Positions 25,515-34,466 of a DNA stretch of 64,000 nucleotides are shown piece by piece (positions within the stretch are counted from its first letter, which is position 1; every line of letters begins with the position of its first letter). This stretch comes from Deltaproteobacteria bacterium UBA4427 (GTDB taxonomy: Bacteria; Myxococcota_A; UBA9160; UBA4427), in NCBI GenBank assembly GCA_002390675.1, contig DGPZ01000003.1, positions 17,985 to 81,984 of the forward strand. The letters are read 5' to 3'. The notes below the pieces were generated by a model. It was given only the letters and a program-made list of their open reading frames with translations, did not search any database and was not told the origin of the DNA. Both the position numbers and the translations under genes were made by a program.

Positions 25515-25870
25515 GTCGGTTTTTGAGATCCTGATGCAGAAAGACGCTGGTCGGGGCCCTTCTACTTACGAGTATTTTGATGGCCCAGTGGTTCAACGAT
25601 TCAGTGATGAAGGTTCGGGCATTTTCATCATGCTCTGCTTCCGCGGGGAGCTTTGGAGCGAATTCCCCTGCCGAAAAGAAAGCAAACCCCCTCCGTGGAT
25701 CGGCCGGGTGGCTGGAGCGCCGAAGTATCCCTTATTCCCGTCGAACGGTCGAGGATGGGAACAAGCTGCAACGAATCGCTGCCTTGGGTAGCCTCACGGA
25801 TGTCACACGAATCAGGCCGAGGTACGCATGGGCCTCAGCTGCGGCACTCAAATGAAAGGCGAAAGCGAAA
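25515..25870. other. Noncoding stretch between glyS and the small membrane protein gene
   Basis: These 356 bases separate the leftward glyS and the rightward small membrane gene, so promoters of both should lie here. I found no strong -35/-10 pair, no long inverted repeat and no credible gene. Short open frames on the plus strand have no recognisable protein features. Confidence 0.4.
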
Positions 25871-26137
25871 ATGGTCGAAAAGGTAAAGGAGTTCGGGGAT
25901 GCCCTCGGTGTCGCATGGGCGTTCTTCCAGGACGAATCGGGTCAACTCACCCTACTGGCATGCCTTTTCCTGGCGAGCCTCGCACTTGCCACGGCATACC
26001 GCTGCTTCCAGGCGATGAAGCCCGCGATCGAAGAGAAGCTTCCCAGCGTGATCGCTGCCGGATCCGCCGTGACCTTCGTATTCAGCTTCGTCGGCATCTT
26101 CTTCCTAGTGCAGGCCGCTTCGCGAATCTCCGGCTAA
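25871..26137 (+). CDS. Small two-helix membrane protein, unknown function
   Basis: An 88-residue protein with two clear hydrophobic helices, 'LTLLACLFLASLALATAY' and 'SAVTFVFSFVGIFFLVQAA'. They are joined by a charged loop 'QAMKPAIEEKLPSV', and a charged N-terminal helix 'MVEKVKEFGDALGVAWAFF' precedes them. The purine-rich AAAGGCGAAAGCG upstream could be a ribosome site. It is a lone plus-strand gene between glyS and recO. I do not recognise a family. Confidence 0.6.
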   Translation: MVEKVKEFGDALGVAWAFFQDESGQLTLLACLFLASLALATAYRCFQAMKPAIEEKLPSVIAAGSAVTFVFSFVGIFFLVQAASRISG

Positions 26138-26190
26138 GCATTGATGTACAAGTTGGCTGGCACCTGAGTCAGGGACTCAGCCTAATTCGG

Positions 26191-27012
26191 CTATGAGGCA
26201 CTCACTGGATCGGGAGCGGATTTCGCCGCATGGGCCACAGGAAGTACCTCGTCGAGAAAGCGCTCGCTCCGAAGTTCGACGCCAACATGGAAGCGCTGAA
26301 AACGAAACACGACGCGGCCCGCCTGAGCGAGCATGCGGGCATCCAGCGCAATTCCCGGTAGCTCTTCAATATCCGCGCTAAGTCCACGATCGAGCGCGCG
26401 CAAGCTTCCCCGCTCAATCGGAATCAAGCCATCCAGCCGCATCGCGCAAGCCGTGCAAGCAATTCCACCATCCGCAACATGAAAGTGGATGCGATGATCC
26501 GCGGCAATATCCTCCCCTGCCACGCGACCACATCGAACACATCTCCCAAATTCAGGCCGCAGCCCCAGCGCGTCGAGACCGCGTAGCTCCAACAACAACC
26601 GAAGCGAAGCCGTCGGCTCGACTCGCGAAAGCAACGAGAGACTATCCGAAGCGAAGCCGAATAGTCGCGCAGCCTCTTCACCCACGATTCCTTCGGGGGC
26701 CAGCCGATCGAGCATCTCAATCAAGAAACTCGCAAGCGCATAACGCCCAGGGATTACCCGAATGCCCAAGTAGGGATCAATTAGTCGCGCGCGCTCAAGA
26801 AATGCCATTGCGGCGCGGGGCTTTACTCGGCCTTCGATCGCAAGTCGGTTAAAAACATCCAGAGTGCCCGGAAAGCGGCGCTTGCTACGACGTGCCGCCT
26901 TCGCAATCGCTGTCAGCCGTCCCCCGCTCTCGGTCAAGACGTGGACAATTCGATCGGATTCGCCGTAATCCACTGCTCGCAGCAGGATCGCTTCACATCG
27001 AATCGCTGCCAC
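26191..27012 (-). CDS. recO: DNA repair protein RecO
   Basis: RecO loads RecA on SSB-coated DNA in the RecFOR pathway. It shows 'RCEAILLRAVDYGESDRIVH', the conserved OB-fold start, then 'GRLTAIAKAARRSKRRFPG'. The zinc-binding block is 'GRCVRCGRVAG' with a later 'GGIACTACAMRL', giving four Cys. At 273 residues it is slightly longer than E. coli RecO. It lies 8 bases after the RodZ-like gene. Confidence 0.93.
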   Translation of the reverse strand: MAAIRCEAILLRAVDYGESDRIVHVLTESGGRLTAIAKAARRSKRRFPGTLDVFNRLAIEGRVKPRAAMAFLERARLIDPYLGIRVIPGRYALASFLIEMLDRLAPEGIVGEEAARLFGFASDSLSLLSRVEPTASLRLLLELRGLDALGLRPEFGRCVRCGRVAGEDIAADHRIHFHVADGGIACTACAMRLDGLIPIERGSLRALDRGLSADIEELPGIALDARMLAQAGRVVFRFQRFHVGVELRSERFLDEVLPVAHAAKSAPDPVSAS

Positions 27013-27020
27013 CGCGCGAA

Positions 27021-27776
27021 CTAGCGATCGAGCGCGACGGCAGTCGCCGCGAGGTCCGGTGAAAGCGCAGAAGGAAGCGCGGCAGGAGGCGCTGAATGAG
27101 ATATGGAGAGTGGCGCCAGCCCCTGCGTGTTCTCAGGCAAGAGCATCGCTCCGGTTCGATCGGTGCGAGACCCTTCGGCCGGATCGATTTCAAGGGACGG
27201 GTCCACTTCTGCGCCGGTCGCTTCCGCCAAGGCACGAACAGGATCTCGCCAGATCACAACGGCGCGGTCAGGATCATCGTCCGCGGCCCCGACGAGCACG
27301 TTCCATCCCGCTCGAGCGACCACGAAGCCCGTCGCGCATAACACGAGAAGCGTTCCTGCCACCACTATTTGTTTAAGCCTACGTGAAGACGAATGGCGTT
27401 CCCAAACGCCTGGCCCCGGCTCCTGAAGCATGCGGGAGATCGCATCGTCAACATCGAGCCCCAAAGCGATCGCGACCGTCCGTACAAAGCCCCTCGCAAA
27501 GCCATCGGTCTCACCGTCGAACTCGCCGCGCTCAAGGCGCTCGAGCGAACGTAACGGAATCCGAGTCGAGGCGCTGAGTTCTTCGATCGAGACGTCACGC
27601 AGGCGACGCTGAGACCGGAGGTACTCGCCGATAGGGGCGGTCACGAAGGTTTCAGCCGCAGCAGGGCTCGGCTCGCGGTCCATATTCGAACGCAGCGGCG
27701 GCGGCACGCTTGGCCCTGCCGCCACGGATCCGACGTCCGAATTTGTATCTCGTTCAATCATGCTCACCCCGATCAC
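27021..27776 (-). CDS. RodZ-like helix-turn-helix membrane protein
   Basis: A 251-residue protein with a cytoplasmic Xre-type helix-turn-helix ('IGEYLRSQRRLRDVSIEELS', 'RIPLRSLERLERGEFDGET', 'GFARGFVRTVAIALGLDVDD'). One transmembrane helix ('IVVAGTLLVLCATGFVVAR') and a periplasmic tail of about 100 residues follow. This layout is that of RodZ, which links MreB to the elongation machinery. The usual C-terminal DUF4115 beta domain is not recognisable; the tail is Ala/Pro/Ser-rich instead. It lies between recO and the Tgl-like gene. Confidence 0.75.
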   Translation of the reverse strand: MIGVSMIERDTNSDVGSVAAGPSVPPPLRSNMDREPSPAAAETFVTAPIGEYLRSQRRLRDVSIEELSASTRIPLRSLERLERGEFDGETDGFARGFVRTVAIALGLDVDDAISRMLQEPGPGVWERHSSSRRLKQIVVAGTLLVLCATGFVVARAGWNVLVGAADDDPDRAVVIWRDPVRALAEATGAEVDPSLEIDPAEGSRTDRTGAMLLPENTQGLAPLSISHSAPPAALPSALSPDLAATAVALDR

Positions 27777-27812
27777 TGCAGAGTAGCAGCGAGGGCGAAA
27801 CGTCGAATGGGA

Positions 27813-28640
27813 TCAGCGCAGGAGATCTAGATAGGCCTGCGACTGGGATCCCCAATCGTCCCCGGGTGCAATTTTGGCCGCCTGCTTGAAGTGCTCCACT
27901 GCTTTAGCTCGAGCCCCAAGAGCGACGTAAAGCTCGCCCAATCGGTAATTTGCCTCGGCGTGGCCGGAACCGTTCAAACGACGCGACGCGAGCGCCTTAT
28001 CGAACATCTTGATCGCGGCGAGGCGATGCCCCTCCTTACTTTCAAGAATGCCGAGGTTCATCAAAGCCGGGCCAAATCTCGAATAGAAGCCGAGAGCCCG
28101 TTCAAAGCGACTTCGTGCCTCATCGAGGCGCCCCAGCTTCATGAGCGCCCAACCGCAATTCGAAAGTGGCCGCCACGGTGTGGAGAATGTCGGGTCTTCT
28201 GCCAGAGCGTCGCAATGCGGAACCGCGTCCGCATAGCGCCCCATCTGCGAAAGCAGAGCAGAGAGATTCAGTCGAGCCTCCTGCGCCGCACGCGCATCTT
28301 TGCGACCGCCGGCGAGCTCCAGAGCATCCAACAAGAAGGCCTCTGCTCTTACAGTCTGTCCCTTGCGGCGGTAGGCCTCTCCAAGCCAGAGGTGAGTCTG
28401 GGGATCTTCCGCATCCATCTCCAAGGACGCAGTCAGTTGAAGAATGGCCATACCCGTTCGATTCGTCGACAGATAGTCGATACCTAGATCGCGCTTCGCG
28501 CGAGCTTGCGAGACCTGTGGCTCCTCTTCCGAGGAGTAGGTGGTCGCACAGCCGCCGAGAGAAGCGATGCAGAGCGCAGCTAAGGCCAACAGCGTTCCTC
28601 GCAGAGCCTTTGGTTGGCTGTCGGTTCGGTTCTCGATCAT
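27813..28640 (-). CDS. TPR lipoprotein, Tgl/PilF-like
   Basis: A 275-residue outer-membrane-type lipoprotein with lipobox 'CIASLGGCATTYSS' and about six TPR units (for example 'TGMAILQLTASLEMDAEDPQ', 'LGRLDEARSRFERALGFYS', 'ARAKAVEHFKQAAKIAPGDD'). This is the architecture of PilF/PilW and Myxococcus Tgl, pilotins that help assemble the PilQ secretin. The start is ATG 28640, which has GGAGAGCATCCC just upstream and gives a normal signal peptide. The pil genes elsewhere in the window support the role. Confidence 0.78.
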   Translation of the reverse strand: MIENRTDSQPKALRGTLLALAALCIASLGGCATTYSSEEEPQVSQARAKRDLGIDYLSTNRTGMAILQLTASLEMDAEDPQTHLWLGEAYRRKGQTVRAEAFLLDALELAGGRKDARAAQEARLNLSALLSQMGRYADAVPHCDALAEDPTFSTPWRPLSNCGWALMKLGRLDEARSRFERALGFYSRFGPALMNLGILESKEGHRLAAIKMFDKALASRRLNGSGHAEANYRLGELYVALGARAKAVEHFKQAAKIAPGDDWGSQSQAYLDLLR

Positions 28641-28687
28641 GGGATGCTCTCCATTGGGGGTGGAATGAGGAACGTGACTCGGCGAGC

Positions 28688-29821
28688 TCAAAAATTCGCC
28701 AACAATCGCGCGAGATAAGAAACGCGATTCGAGCCATTTCGTCCTTTTCGCACGCGTAAAAGAGGAATCCGGCCGAGTTCATTCGCCCCGCAACCGGTTG
28801 AATTGCGGACTTCAACCTCTTCTGATTCTTCAGCCGCGACAGCCTCGTCAAGGTGTCGGAACTTCGAAAGTTTCTGAGCCTGAGCCGGTTCCGGAGCCGA
28901 CGCGGCGGACGGGGAATCGACTGGCAAGACGGACGTTATGGGCTGTGGCCGCTGTGAATCTCCGGGGCTGGGCATCGACAGCCCCGCTCTCAGTGCGACC
29001 GCAGGCGGAGTCAGTTGCTTTGCGGCCGCCGTCTTGCTGACCGACACAGGTTTTGACGTAGAGGAATGCTTCGAAGCGACGGATTGCTGAGCCGGCAACG
29101 CACCCCGCGCAGGCTGAGCCGAAACCTTGACCGCCTCGTCCAAGTAAATTTCTTCGAGCGTTGTATCGACAGGCTCGACGAGAACGAGATCGACTACTTC
29201 CTCGAGCACCAACTCGTCCGCTTCCAAATGCAATTGGGCCCGTGAAGGCGAAGCAGAGGCGGGGGGTAGCTCTCGCACCGGTCCGGTGGTGGCCACTGGC
29301 TCCGGTTCGACGGTTTTCACTGCTGGAGGCATCTCGACCTCCCCCATCAAGCCCCCCCACAGCTCCATTGCCTGAAGGCGCCCCTGCCCGTCCTTGGCGG
29401 CGGCGATCACATCCTCATCGAACAAGAATCCCATCCGTTCCGCCTCAGCGAGAGCAGGCTCGAGGGCATCTGGGATCGTCACATCAGGCGCGATCGATTC
29501 CTGGTTCCGGAACACGGCGACCCGCCCCGCTTCGTTGGAGCGAATACCCAAAGCCAGGCCAATGCCACCCCATTCTTCGGCAAATACGACGATCGCGGCT
29601 CGAGCTGGGCCCACGGGCAGAAAACCGACATTCAGCACCGGCGCGTTTAGCGCAGGACGCAGAGCCAGCAAACTTGCTTCGGATAGCGGGAGTGGTTCGG
29701 ACAGACGTCGGAACATGAGCGTGACATCGGCCTCCCAGCCAAAATCTTGAGCCCCTGCCGCCGGCAGCGAATCAACGGAACCCCGCGATGTATCGCTCGT
29801 TTTCGGATCAACAAATCGCAT
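28688..29821 (-). CDS. Unknown protein with Pro/Ser/Ala-rich linker, upstream of Tgl-like gene
   Basis: A 377-residue protein without signal peptide or membrane segment. The N-terminal ~150 residues look folded ('EADVTLMFRRLSEPLPLSEA', 'PARAAIVVFAEEWGGIGLAL', 'AEAERMGFLFDEDVIAAA'). An acidic segment 'EADELVLEEVVDLVLVEPVD' follows, then a long low-complexity region of Ser, Ala, Pro and Lys up to a basic C-terminus. I do not recognise a family. Its stop is 47 bases before the Tgl-like start, so the two may be co-expressed. Confidence 0.65.
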   Translation of the reverse strand: MRFVDPKTSDTSRGSVDSLPAAGAQDFGWEADVTLMFRRLSEPLPLSEASLLALRPALNAPVLNVGFLPVGPARAAIVVFAEEWGGIGLALGIRSNEAGRVAVFRNQESIAPDVTIPDALEPALAEAERMGFLFDEDVIAAAKDGQGRLQAMELWGGLMGEVEMPPAVKTVEPEPVATTGPVRELPPASASPSRAQLHLEADELVLEEVVDLVLVEPVDTTLEEIYLDEAVKVSAQPARGALPAQQSVASKHSSTSKPVSVSKTAAAKQLTPPAVALRAGLSMPSPGDSQRPQPITSVLPVDSPSAASAPEPAQAQKLSKFRHLDEAVAAEESEEVEVRNSTGCGANELGRIPLLRVRKGRNGSNRVSYLARLLANF

Positions 29822-30186
29822 TCCCAGGTTCTCGACAGGGCTTTCGCCCTCGCACCAGCGGGATACACTTCTCCCCGACCTAAGGCTCTGACGCGGCGGC
29901 GGAGATCATTGCCAGCGGCAACGCAAAAACACATTGCGAAATAGAGCCGCCTGAAAACCGGACCCGATTTTTGAAGATTCCACTCTTGCTGACTTGAACC
30001 CAACAGACTCGGATCCATTTTTCGTAACTGCCTCGCACCCGAACCCAGCGCAAACAAGACCTGAGAAACTGGCGACGAACGCCCGAACGACTGATCGAAA
30101 TTCTCAGCAAGCTCCAATAACTGCCTCTTAACACCTCAAAAAAAAACGCCTCAAGATGCTAGAAATTCCCGCCTAACTCAGGGCCG
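29822..30186. other. Noncoding stretch before korA
   Basis: These 365 bases lie between two divergent genes and should hold both promoters. They are less GC-rich than the surroundings, with an A-run near 30139. I cannot point to a convincing -35/-10 pair. No gene is credible here. Confidence 0.4.
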
Positions 30187-32070
30187 ATGGAATTTTCCGC
30201 ACGCAAGGGAACGAGACATAACAGCGTGACCGCAACTCAGATCGACAAGCCCACCGAACAACTCGAAAGTGTCGCTATTCGCTTCGCTGGTGACTCCGGC
30301 GACGGGATGCAACTCACCGGAACGAAATTCACCGACGAGACGGCCCTTGCCGGCAATGATCTCTCAACGTTCCCGGACTTCCCCGCCGAAATTCGCGCCC
30401 CTGCCGGCACCATGGCGGGCGTTTCCGGATTTCAGATCCACTTTTCGAGCGCCGACATTCACACGCCAGCCGATCGCCCGGACGTATTGATCGCCTTCAA
30501 CCCCGCCGCGTTACGCGCGAATGTCGACGACGTTCGCCCTGGCGGCATGGTGATCATCAATACGGACTCGTTCAACGAGAAGGCACAGAAGCGAGCCGGC
30601 TACGAAGGCGACCCGCTGCCGGAACTACGCGACCGCTACAACTTGGTTGAAATCCCCTTCACTACGCTTAATCGTCAGGCCCTCGTTGGCCTTGACCTGA
30701 GTTCCCGTGACATCGACCGGTGCAAGAATTTCTTTGCCCTCGGTGTGCTTTGCTGGCTATACGGCCGGCCGATGAACGCGACGGAACGATGGCTCGGAGG
30801 CAAGTTCAAGGGAGAAGTCCTAGAAGGCAATGTGCGGACGCTCCGGGCGGGGCACGCCTTCGGAGAAACTACGGAACTCTTCCCTGCTTCCTTCGTCGTG
30901 CCACCGGCGAAAATCGAACCCGGCACGTACCGGAACATAACGGGCAACCAGGCCCTCGCTTGGGGTCTCATCGCCGCCCGCGTGCAGCTTGATCGAGAAG
31001 TCTTCTTGGGCGCTTATCCGATCACCCCCGCAAGCGACGTGCTTCACGAAGTCAGCCGCTATCGTCACTTTGGCATGAAGACCTTCCAGGCGGAAGACGA
31101 AATCGCCGCGGTCTCCTCAACCATTGGCGCGGCTTTCGCCGGACATCTCGCGGTGACCGTTTCGAGTGGCCCCGGCTTTGTGCTCAAGCAGGAAGCCCTT
31201 GGCCTCGCAGTCATGACGGAACTTCCACTCGTCGCGATCAATGTTCAACGAGCGGGTCCATCAACTGGCTCGCCTACCAAGACGGAGCAAGGCGACCTAC
31301 TCGCCGTGCTACACGGTCGGCACTCCCAGAGTCCAATCCCCGTCATCGCCGCATCGACCCCCGGCGACTGTTTCCACACTGCCCTCGAAGCCTTTCGCAT
31401 GGCGGTCAAGTACATGACGCCGGTGATCGTTCTCTCCGATGGCTACATCGCGAATTCGTCGGAGCCGTGGCAGATCCCAGACGTCGACGGGCTCGAACAA
31501 AGCACGATCGAGTTCGCGAAGCCGATCGATGTCGGTGAGTTCCAGCCTTACTCACGCGATCCTGAAACCCTGGCCCGCCCCTGGGCGATCCCGGGGACAC
31601 CCGGCCTCGAGCACCGAATCGGTGGCCTCACGAAGCAAGATGGCTCGGGCAACGTCAGTTACGAAGCGGATAACCACGCCAAGATGATCGAACTGCGGAA
31701 GCAGAAGATCGACGGTATCGCGAGCTCGCTTCCGCCCATTGAAATCAACGGACCGGATAGCGGCGAGCTACTGGTTATTGGGTGGGGCGGCACTAAGGGC
31801 TCGATCACTGCAGCCGTCGAGCAAGCTCGCAAGGACGGCCTCGATGTTTCGCAGGTTCACCTGCGACATCTCAACCCATTTCCGAACGATCTTGGAGACG
31901 TGCTAAAGAGCTTCAAGAAAGTATTGCTACCGGAGCTCTCCGACGGCCATCTAGCCCTGCTGCTCCGCGCAAAATACCTCGTCGACATTCAGATGCTCAA
32001 CAAGATTGAAGGCCAGCCCTTCAAGATTATCGAGCTGACGGATGCGATCACAAAGCTCTACAAGGCTTAG
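30187..32070 (+). CDS. korA: 2-oxoacid:acceptor oxidoreductase, gamma-alpha fusion (KorA type)
   Basis: The large subunit of a ferredoxin-dependent 2-oxoacid oxidoreductase, most like 2-oxoglutarate (Kor). The gamma domain comes first, with 'VAIRFAGDSGDGMQLTGTKF' and 'PAGTMAGVSGFQIHFSSADI'. The alpha domain follows from about residue 250: 'ITGNQALAWGLIAARVQLD', 'VFLGAYPITPASDVLHEVSR', 'AEDEIAAVSSTIGAAFAGH', 'VTVSSGPGFVLKQEALGLA'. It lacks the 4Fe-4S domain of one-chain pyruvate enzymes. A GTG at 30226 is an alternative start. With KorB it would oxidise or reductively carboxylate a 2-oxoacid. Exact substrate not proven. Confidence 0.9.
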   Translation: MEFSARKGTRHNSVTATQIDKPTEQLESVAIRFAGDSGDGMQLTGTKFTDETALAGNDLSTFPDFPAEIRAPAGTMAGVSGFQIHFSSADIHTPADRPDVLIAFNPAALRANVDDVRPGGMVIINTDSFNEKAQKRAGYEGDPLPELRDRYNLVEIPFTTLNRQALVGLDLSSRDIDRCKNFFALGVLCWLYGRPMNATERWLGGKFKGEVLEGNVRTLRAGHAFGETTELFPASFVVPPAKIEPGTYRNITGNQALAWGLIAARVQLDREVFLGAYPITPASDVLHEVSRYRHFGMKTFQAEDEIAAVSSTIGAAFAGHLAVTVSSGPGFVLKQEALGLAVMTELPLVAINVQRAGPSTGSPTKTEQGDLLAVLHGRHSQSPIPVIAASTPGDCFHTALEAFRMAVKYMTPVIVLSDGYIANSSEPWQIPDVDGLEQSTIEFAKPIDVGEFQPYSRDPETLARPWAIPGTPGLEHRIGGLTKQDGSGNVSYEADNHAKMIELRKQKIDGIASSLPPIEINGPDSGELLVIGWGGTKGSITAAVEQARKDGLDVSQVHLRHLNPFPNDLGDVLKSFKKVLLPELSDGHLALLLRAKYLVDIQMLNKIEGQPFKIIELTDAITKLYKA

Positions 32071-32217
32071 CCACCCGCAACGCCTAACACGAACACACGG
32101 GCACCCACAGCCGGGTCGCCCACCACCATCAAATAGATTCCCAAGCGCGAGATCGAGCAGCGACTCACGGCTCGCCAAGACAGCAACACCGCCCAAGCCG
32201 GGCAAGGAGAACGACGT

Positions 32218-33243
32218 ATGGCAGCCGAACCGGCCGTCAAGGCTTCCCGTAAGGACTGGGTCTCGGACCAAGATGTAAGGTGGTGCCCCGGATGCGGCGA
32301 CTACTCGATTCTCGCTAATGTGCAGCGCGTTATGCCTGAACTCGGCGTCCCGCGCGAGAACGTTGTGTTTGTCTCGGGCATCGGCTGTTCCAGCCGCTTC
32401 CCCTACTACATGAACACTTACGGTTTCCACACGATCCACGGACGTGCCCCCGCCTTCGCGACGGGCATCAAGGCGAGCCAGCCCGAACTCTCGGTTTGGA
32501 TCGTGACTGGTGATGGTGATGGGCTGTCGATCGGCGGCAACCACCTGCTCCACACCATCCGTCGAAACATCAACACACAGATCCTGCTCTTCAACAACAA
32601 GATCTACGGCCTCACCAAAGGCCAGTATTCACCCACCTCGGACCTCGGAACAAAGACGAAGTCTTCGCCTCAGGGCGCTATTGATCATCCGATTGATCCG
32701 ATCTCATTTGCTCTCGGCTGCGGCGCAACCTTCGTAGCGCGCACAATCGACGTCGATGCGAAGCACATGCAGCAGGTTCTGAAACGCGCACACGAACACA
32801 AGGGCACCGCCTTCGTGGAGATCCTCCAGAACTGTCCCGTCTTCAATGACGGCATCTGGGACGAACTTCAGGATCGCAAAACCCGCGCGGAGGCGTCGCT
32901 GGTCCTCGAACACGGACAGCCTCTCGTCTTCGGTGGCCCCGGCAAGCGTAAGGGGATCGTCTTCAACGACGGCATCCCGAGCGTGATTGATCTCGCAGAT
33001 GAGGATGATCCGATCGCACGCGGCGTTGTCGTTCATGACGAAAAAGCCCCGGCAGCGTCCTATGCTGGCGTCCTAGCAACGCTTCAGCGGCCCGACTTTC
33101 CAATGCCGGTTGGCGTCCTTCGAGCTGTCGACAAGGCTACCTACGAAGACGAGCTGCAGAAGCAAGTTGACTCGGCCATCGATGAACGCGGCAAGGGTGA
33201 CCTCAAGGAGCTGCTCCACTCGGGCGACACCTGGACGATCTAG
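32218..33243 (+). CDS. korB: 2-oxoacid:acceptor oxidoreductase, beta subunit (KorB type)
   Basis: The thiamine-diphosphate and Fe-S subunit, 341 residues. The N-terminal Cys motif 'RWCPGCGDYSILANVQRVM' and 'VFVSGIGCSSRFPYYMNTYG' hold cluster ligands. The ThDP/Mg site starts at 'VWIVTGDGDGLSIGGNHLLH' and ends near 'LLFNNKIYGLTKGQYSPTS'. A good ribosome site, AAGGAG, precedes ATG 32218. It follows korA by 147 bases and ends just before a strong terminator, so korAB form one unit. Confidence 0.93.
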   Translation: MAAEPAVKASRKDWVSDQDVRWCPGCGDYSILANVQRVMPELGVPRENVVFVSGIGCSSRFPYYMNTYGFHTIHGRAPAFATGIKASQPELSVWIVTGDGDGLSIGGNHLLHTIRRNINTQILLFNNKIYGLTKGQYSPTSDLGTKTKSSPQGAIDHPIDPISFALGCGATFVARTIDVDAKHMQQVLKRAHEHKGTAFVEILQNCPVFNDGIWDELQDRKTRAEASLVLEHGQPLVFGGPGKRKGIVFNDGIPSVIDLADEDDPIARGVVVHDEKAPAASYAGVLATLQRPDFPMPVGVLRAVDKATYEDELQKQVDSAIDERGKGDLKELLHSGDTWTI

Positions 33244-33264
33244 CTCCGTCGCATCCCACACATG

Positions 33265-33302
33265 AAGGCCCGTTCGCGCCGCTGCGCGAGCGGGCCTTTC
33301 TT
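33265..33302 (+). terminator. Rho-independent terminator of korAB
   Basis: A 15-16-bp stem (arms at 33265-33279 and 33284-33298) closes a 4-base loop, CGCT, and is followed by TCTTGCTGTCT. Its one non-Watson-Crick pair is U-G on the plus strand, consistent with rightward transcription. It begins 21 bases after the korB stop. It also overlaps codons that resemble the N-terminus of the next gene. Confidence 0.8.
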
Positions 33303-33344
33303 GCTGTCTGGCTCACGGGCGCATTCTCTACTTCTGCGAATTGG

Positions 33345-34466
33345 ATGCTCGGGCTCAGTGTGCCGGTACTCGTGTATCAACTCACCGAGTCGACCGCATG
33401 GCTCGGTGCCGCCGCTGTCGCATCGAACCTCCCCTCGTTCCTGGGGTCTCCATTAGGCGGAGTTTGGGCCGACCGCTATTCGAAGCGGTCGATCTTGCTA
33501 TGTGCGCTCGTTGTGCAAACTGCCCTGGTATTCACGCTCTACTACGTAAGCAACCGACCGGGCCTCACTGTCCAAGTCCTGCTGTCTCTCGCCGCAGCGA
33601 TCGGATTCGCTTCGTCGGTCAACCTTTCCGCCTATCAAGCGCTTGTCGCGGAGATCGTTCCGGAACGGCAATTGCGCCCTGCCTACAAACTCAATGCGAT
33701 CCAGTTCAATCTGTCGCGTGCCGTTGGGCCAGCCGTTGCTGGCTTCGTACTCGCGGGCTGGGGGGCGCCAACCGCCTTCCTCGTAAATGCCGTTGCGCAC
33801 GCGCCGCTCGCGATCGCCTTGTTCCTGATCCGGCCAAGACGACTTCCCCGTACCAGCCAGTCCCACATTTCCGCAGAGATAAGCGCAGCGGCACGCGTCA
33901 CCTGGCAGAGCCCAACCCTACGCATCGCGCTCATGACGGTCTGCATCACATCCGGCTTCGGCATGAGTGTCCAACAGCTCGCGAAAGGCCTGACTGAACG
34001 CGTCTACGGCGTAGATGATGCAGGCCTCGGCATACTGGTCGCGACCATCGGGCTCACAGCCGTCTTGACCTCCATCGGAATCGCCATCATAGGAGACCGT
34101 TTCCGTGGCTCTCTATTGGTAAAGACCGGGCTCCTCCTTTACGGCATTGGCCTCACCATCGCCGTCGCCACGACGGATTTCAGAACTGCGCTCGTGGGCT
34201 TCGCGATCACGGGTTTCGGGCACGTCCTCGTAAACGTTTCCGTCACGACCGCCCTCCAGGCGAATGTTCCCGGCCCGTTCCGCGGGCGTGTCACCTCGCT
34301 GCAGATGATGGGCATTATCCTGTCCATGGCCTTTGGTGCCCAGCTTGGGGGTTTCCTAGGAGAGCTGATCGGGCTCCAGATGGTCGTTGCGATCTACGGC
34401 GGAATTCTCGTCACATACGCAGGCTTCGCTCATTTTCGCCTGGATGGACTGCGTGCCCTCGATTGA
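33345..34466 (+). CDS. MFS transporter (EntS-like), N-terminus unresolved
   Basis: A major facilitator with about eleven visible hydrophobic helices. Signature loops are 'PLGGVWADRYSKRSILLCAL' (motif A) and 'NAIQFNLSRAVGPAVAGFVL', as in the EntS/MFS_3 group of exporters. The first ATG, 33345, falls inside the first transmembrane helix. In frame before it the sequence reads 'PFAPLRERAFLAVWLTGAFS', which looks like the true N-terminus of this family, but no ATG, GTG or TTG precedes it in that frame. Substrate unknown. It is followed by an overlapping YhhN gene. Confidence 0.8.
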   Translation: MLGLSVPVLVYQLTESTAWLGAAAVASNLPSFLGSPLGGVWADRYSKRSILLCALVVQTALVFTLYYVSNRPGLTVQVLLSLAAAIGFASSVNLSAYQALVAEIVPERQLRPAYKLNAIQFNLSRAVGPAVAGFVLAGWGAPTAFLVNAVAHAPLAIALFLIRPRRLPRTSQSHISAEISAAARVTWQSPTLRIALMTVCITSGFGMSVQQLAKGLTERVYGVDDAGLGILVATIGLTAVLTSIGIAIIGDRFRGSLLVKTGLLLYGIGLTIAVATTDFRTALVGFAITGFGHVLVNVSVTTALQANVPGPFRGRVTSLQMMGIILSMAFGAQLGGFLGELIGLQMVVAIYGGILVTYAGFAHFRLDGLRALD

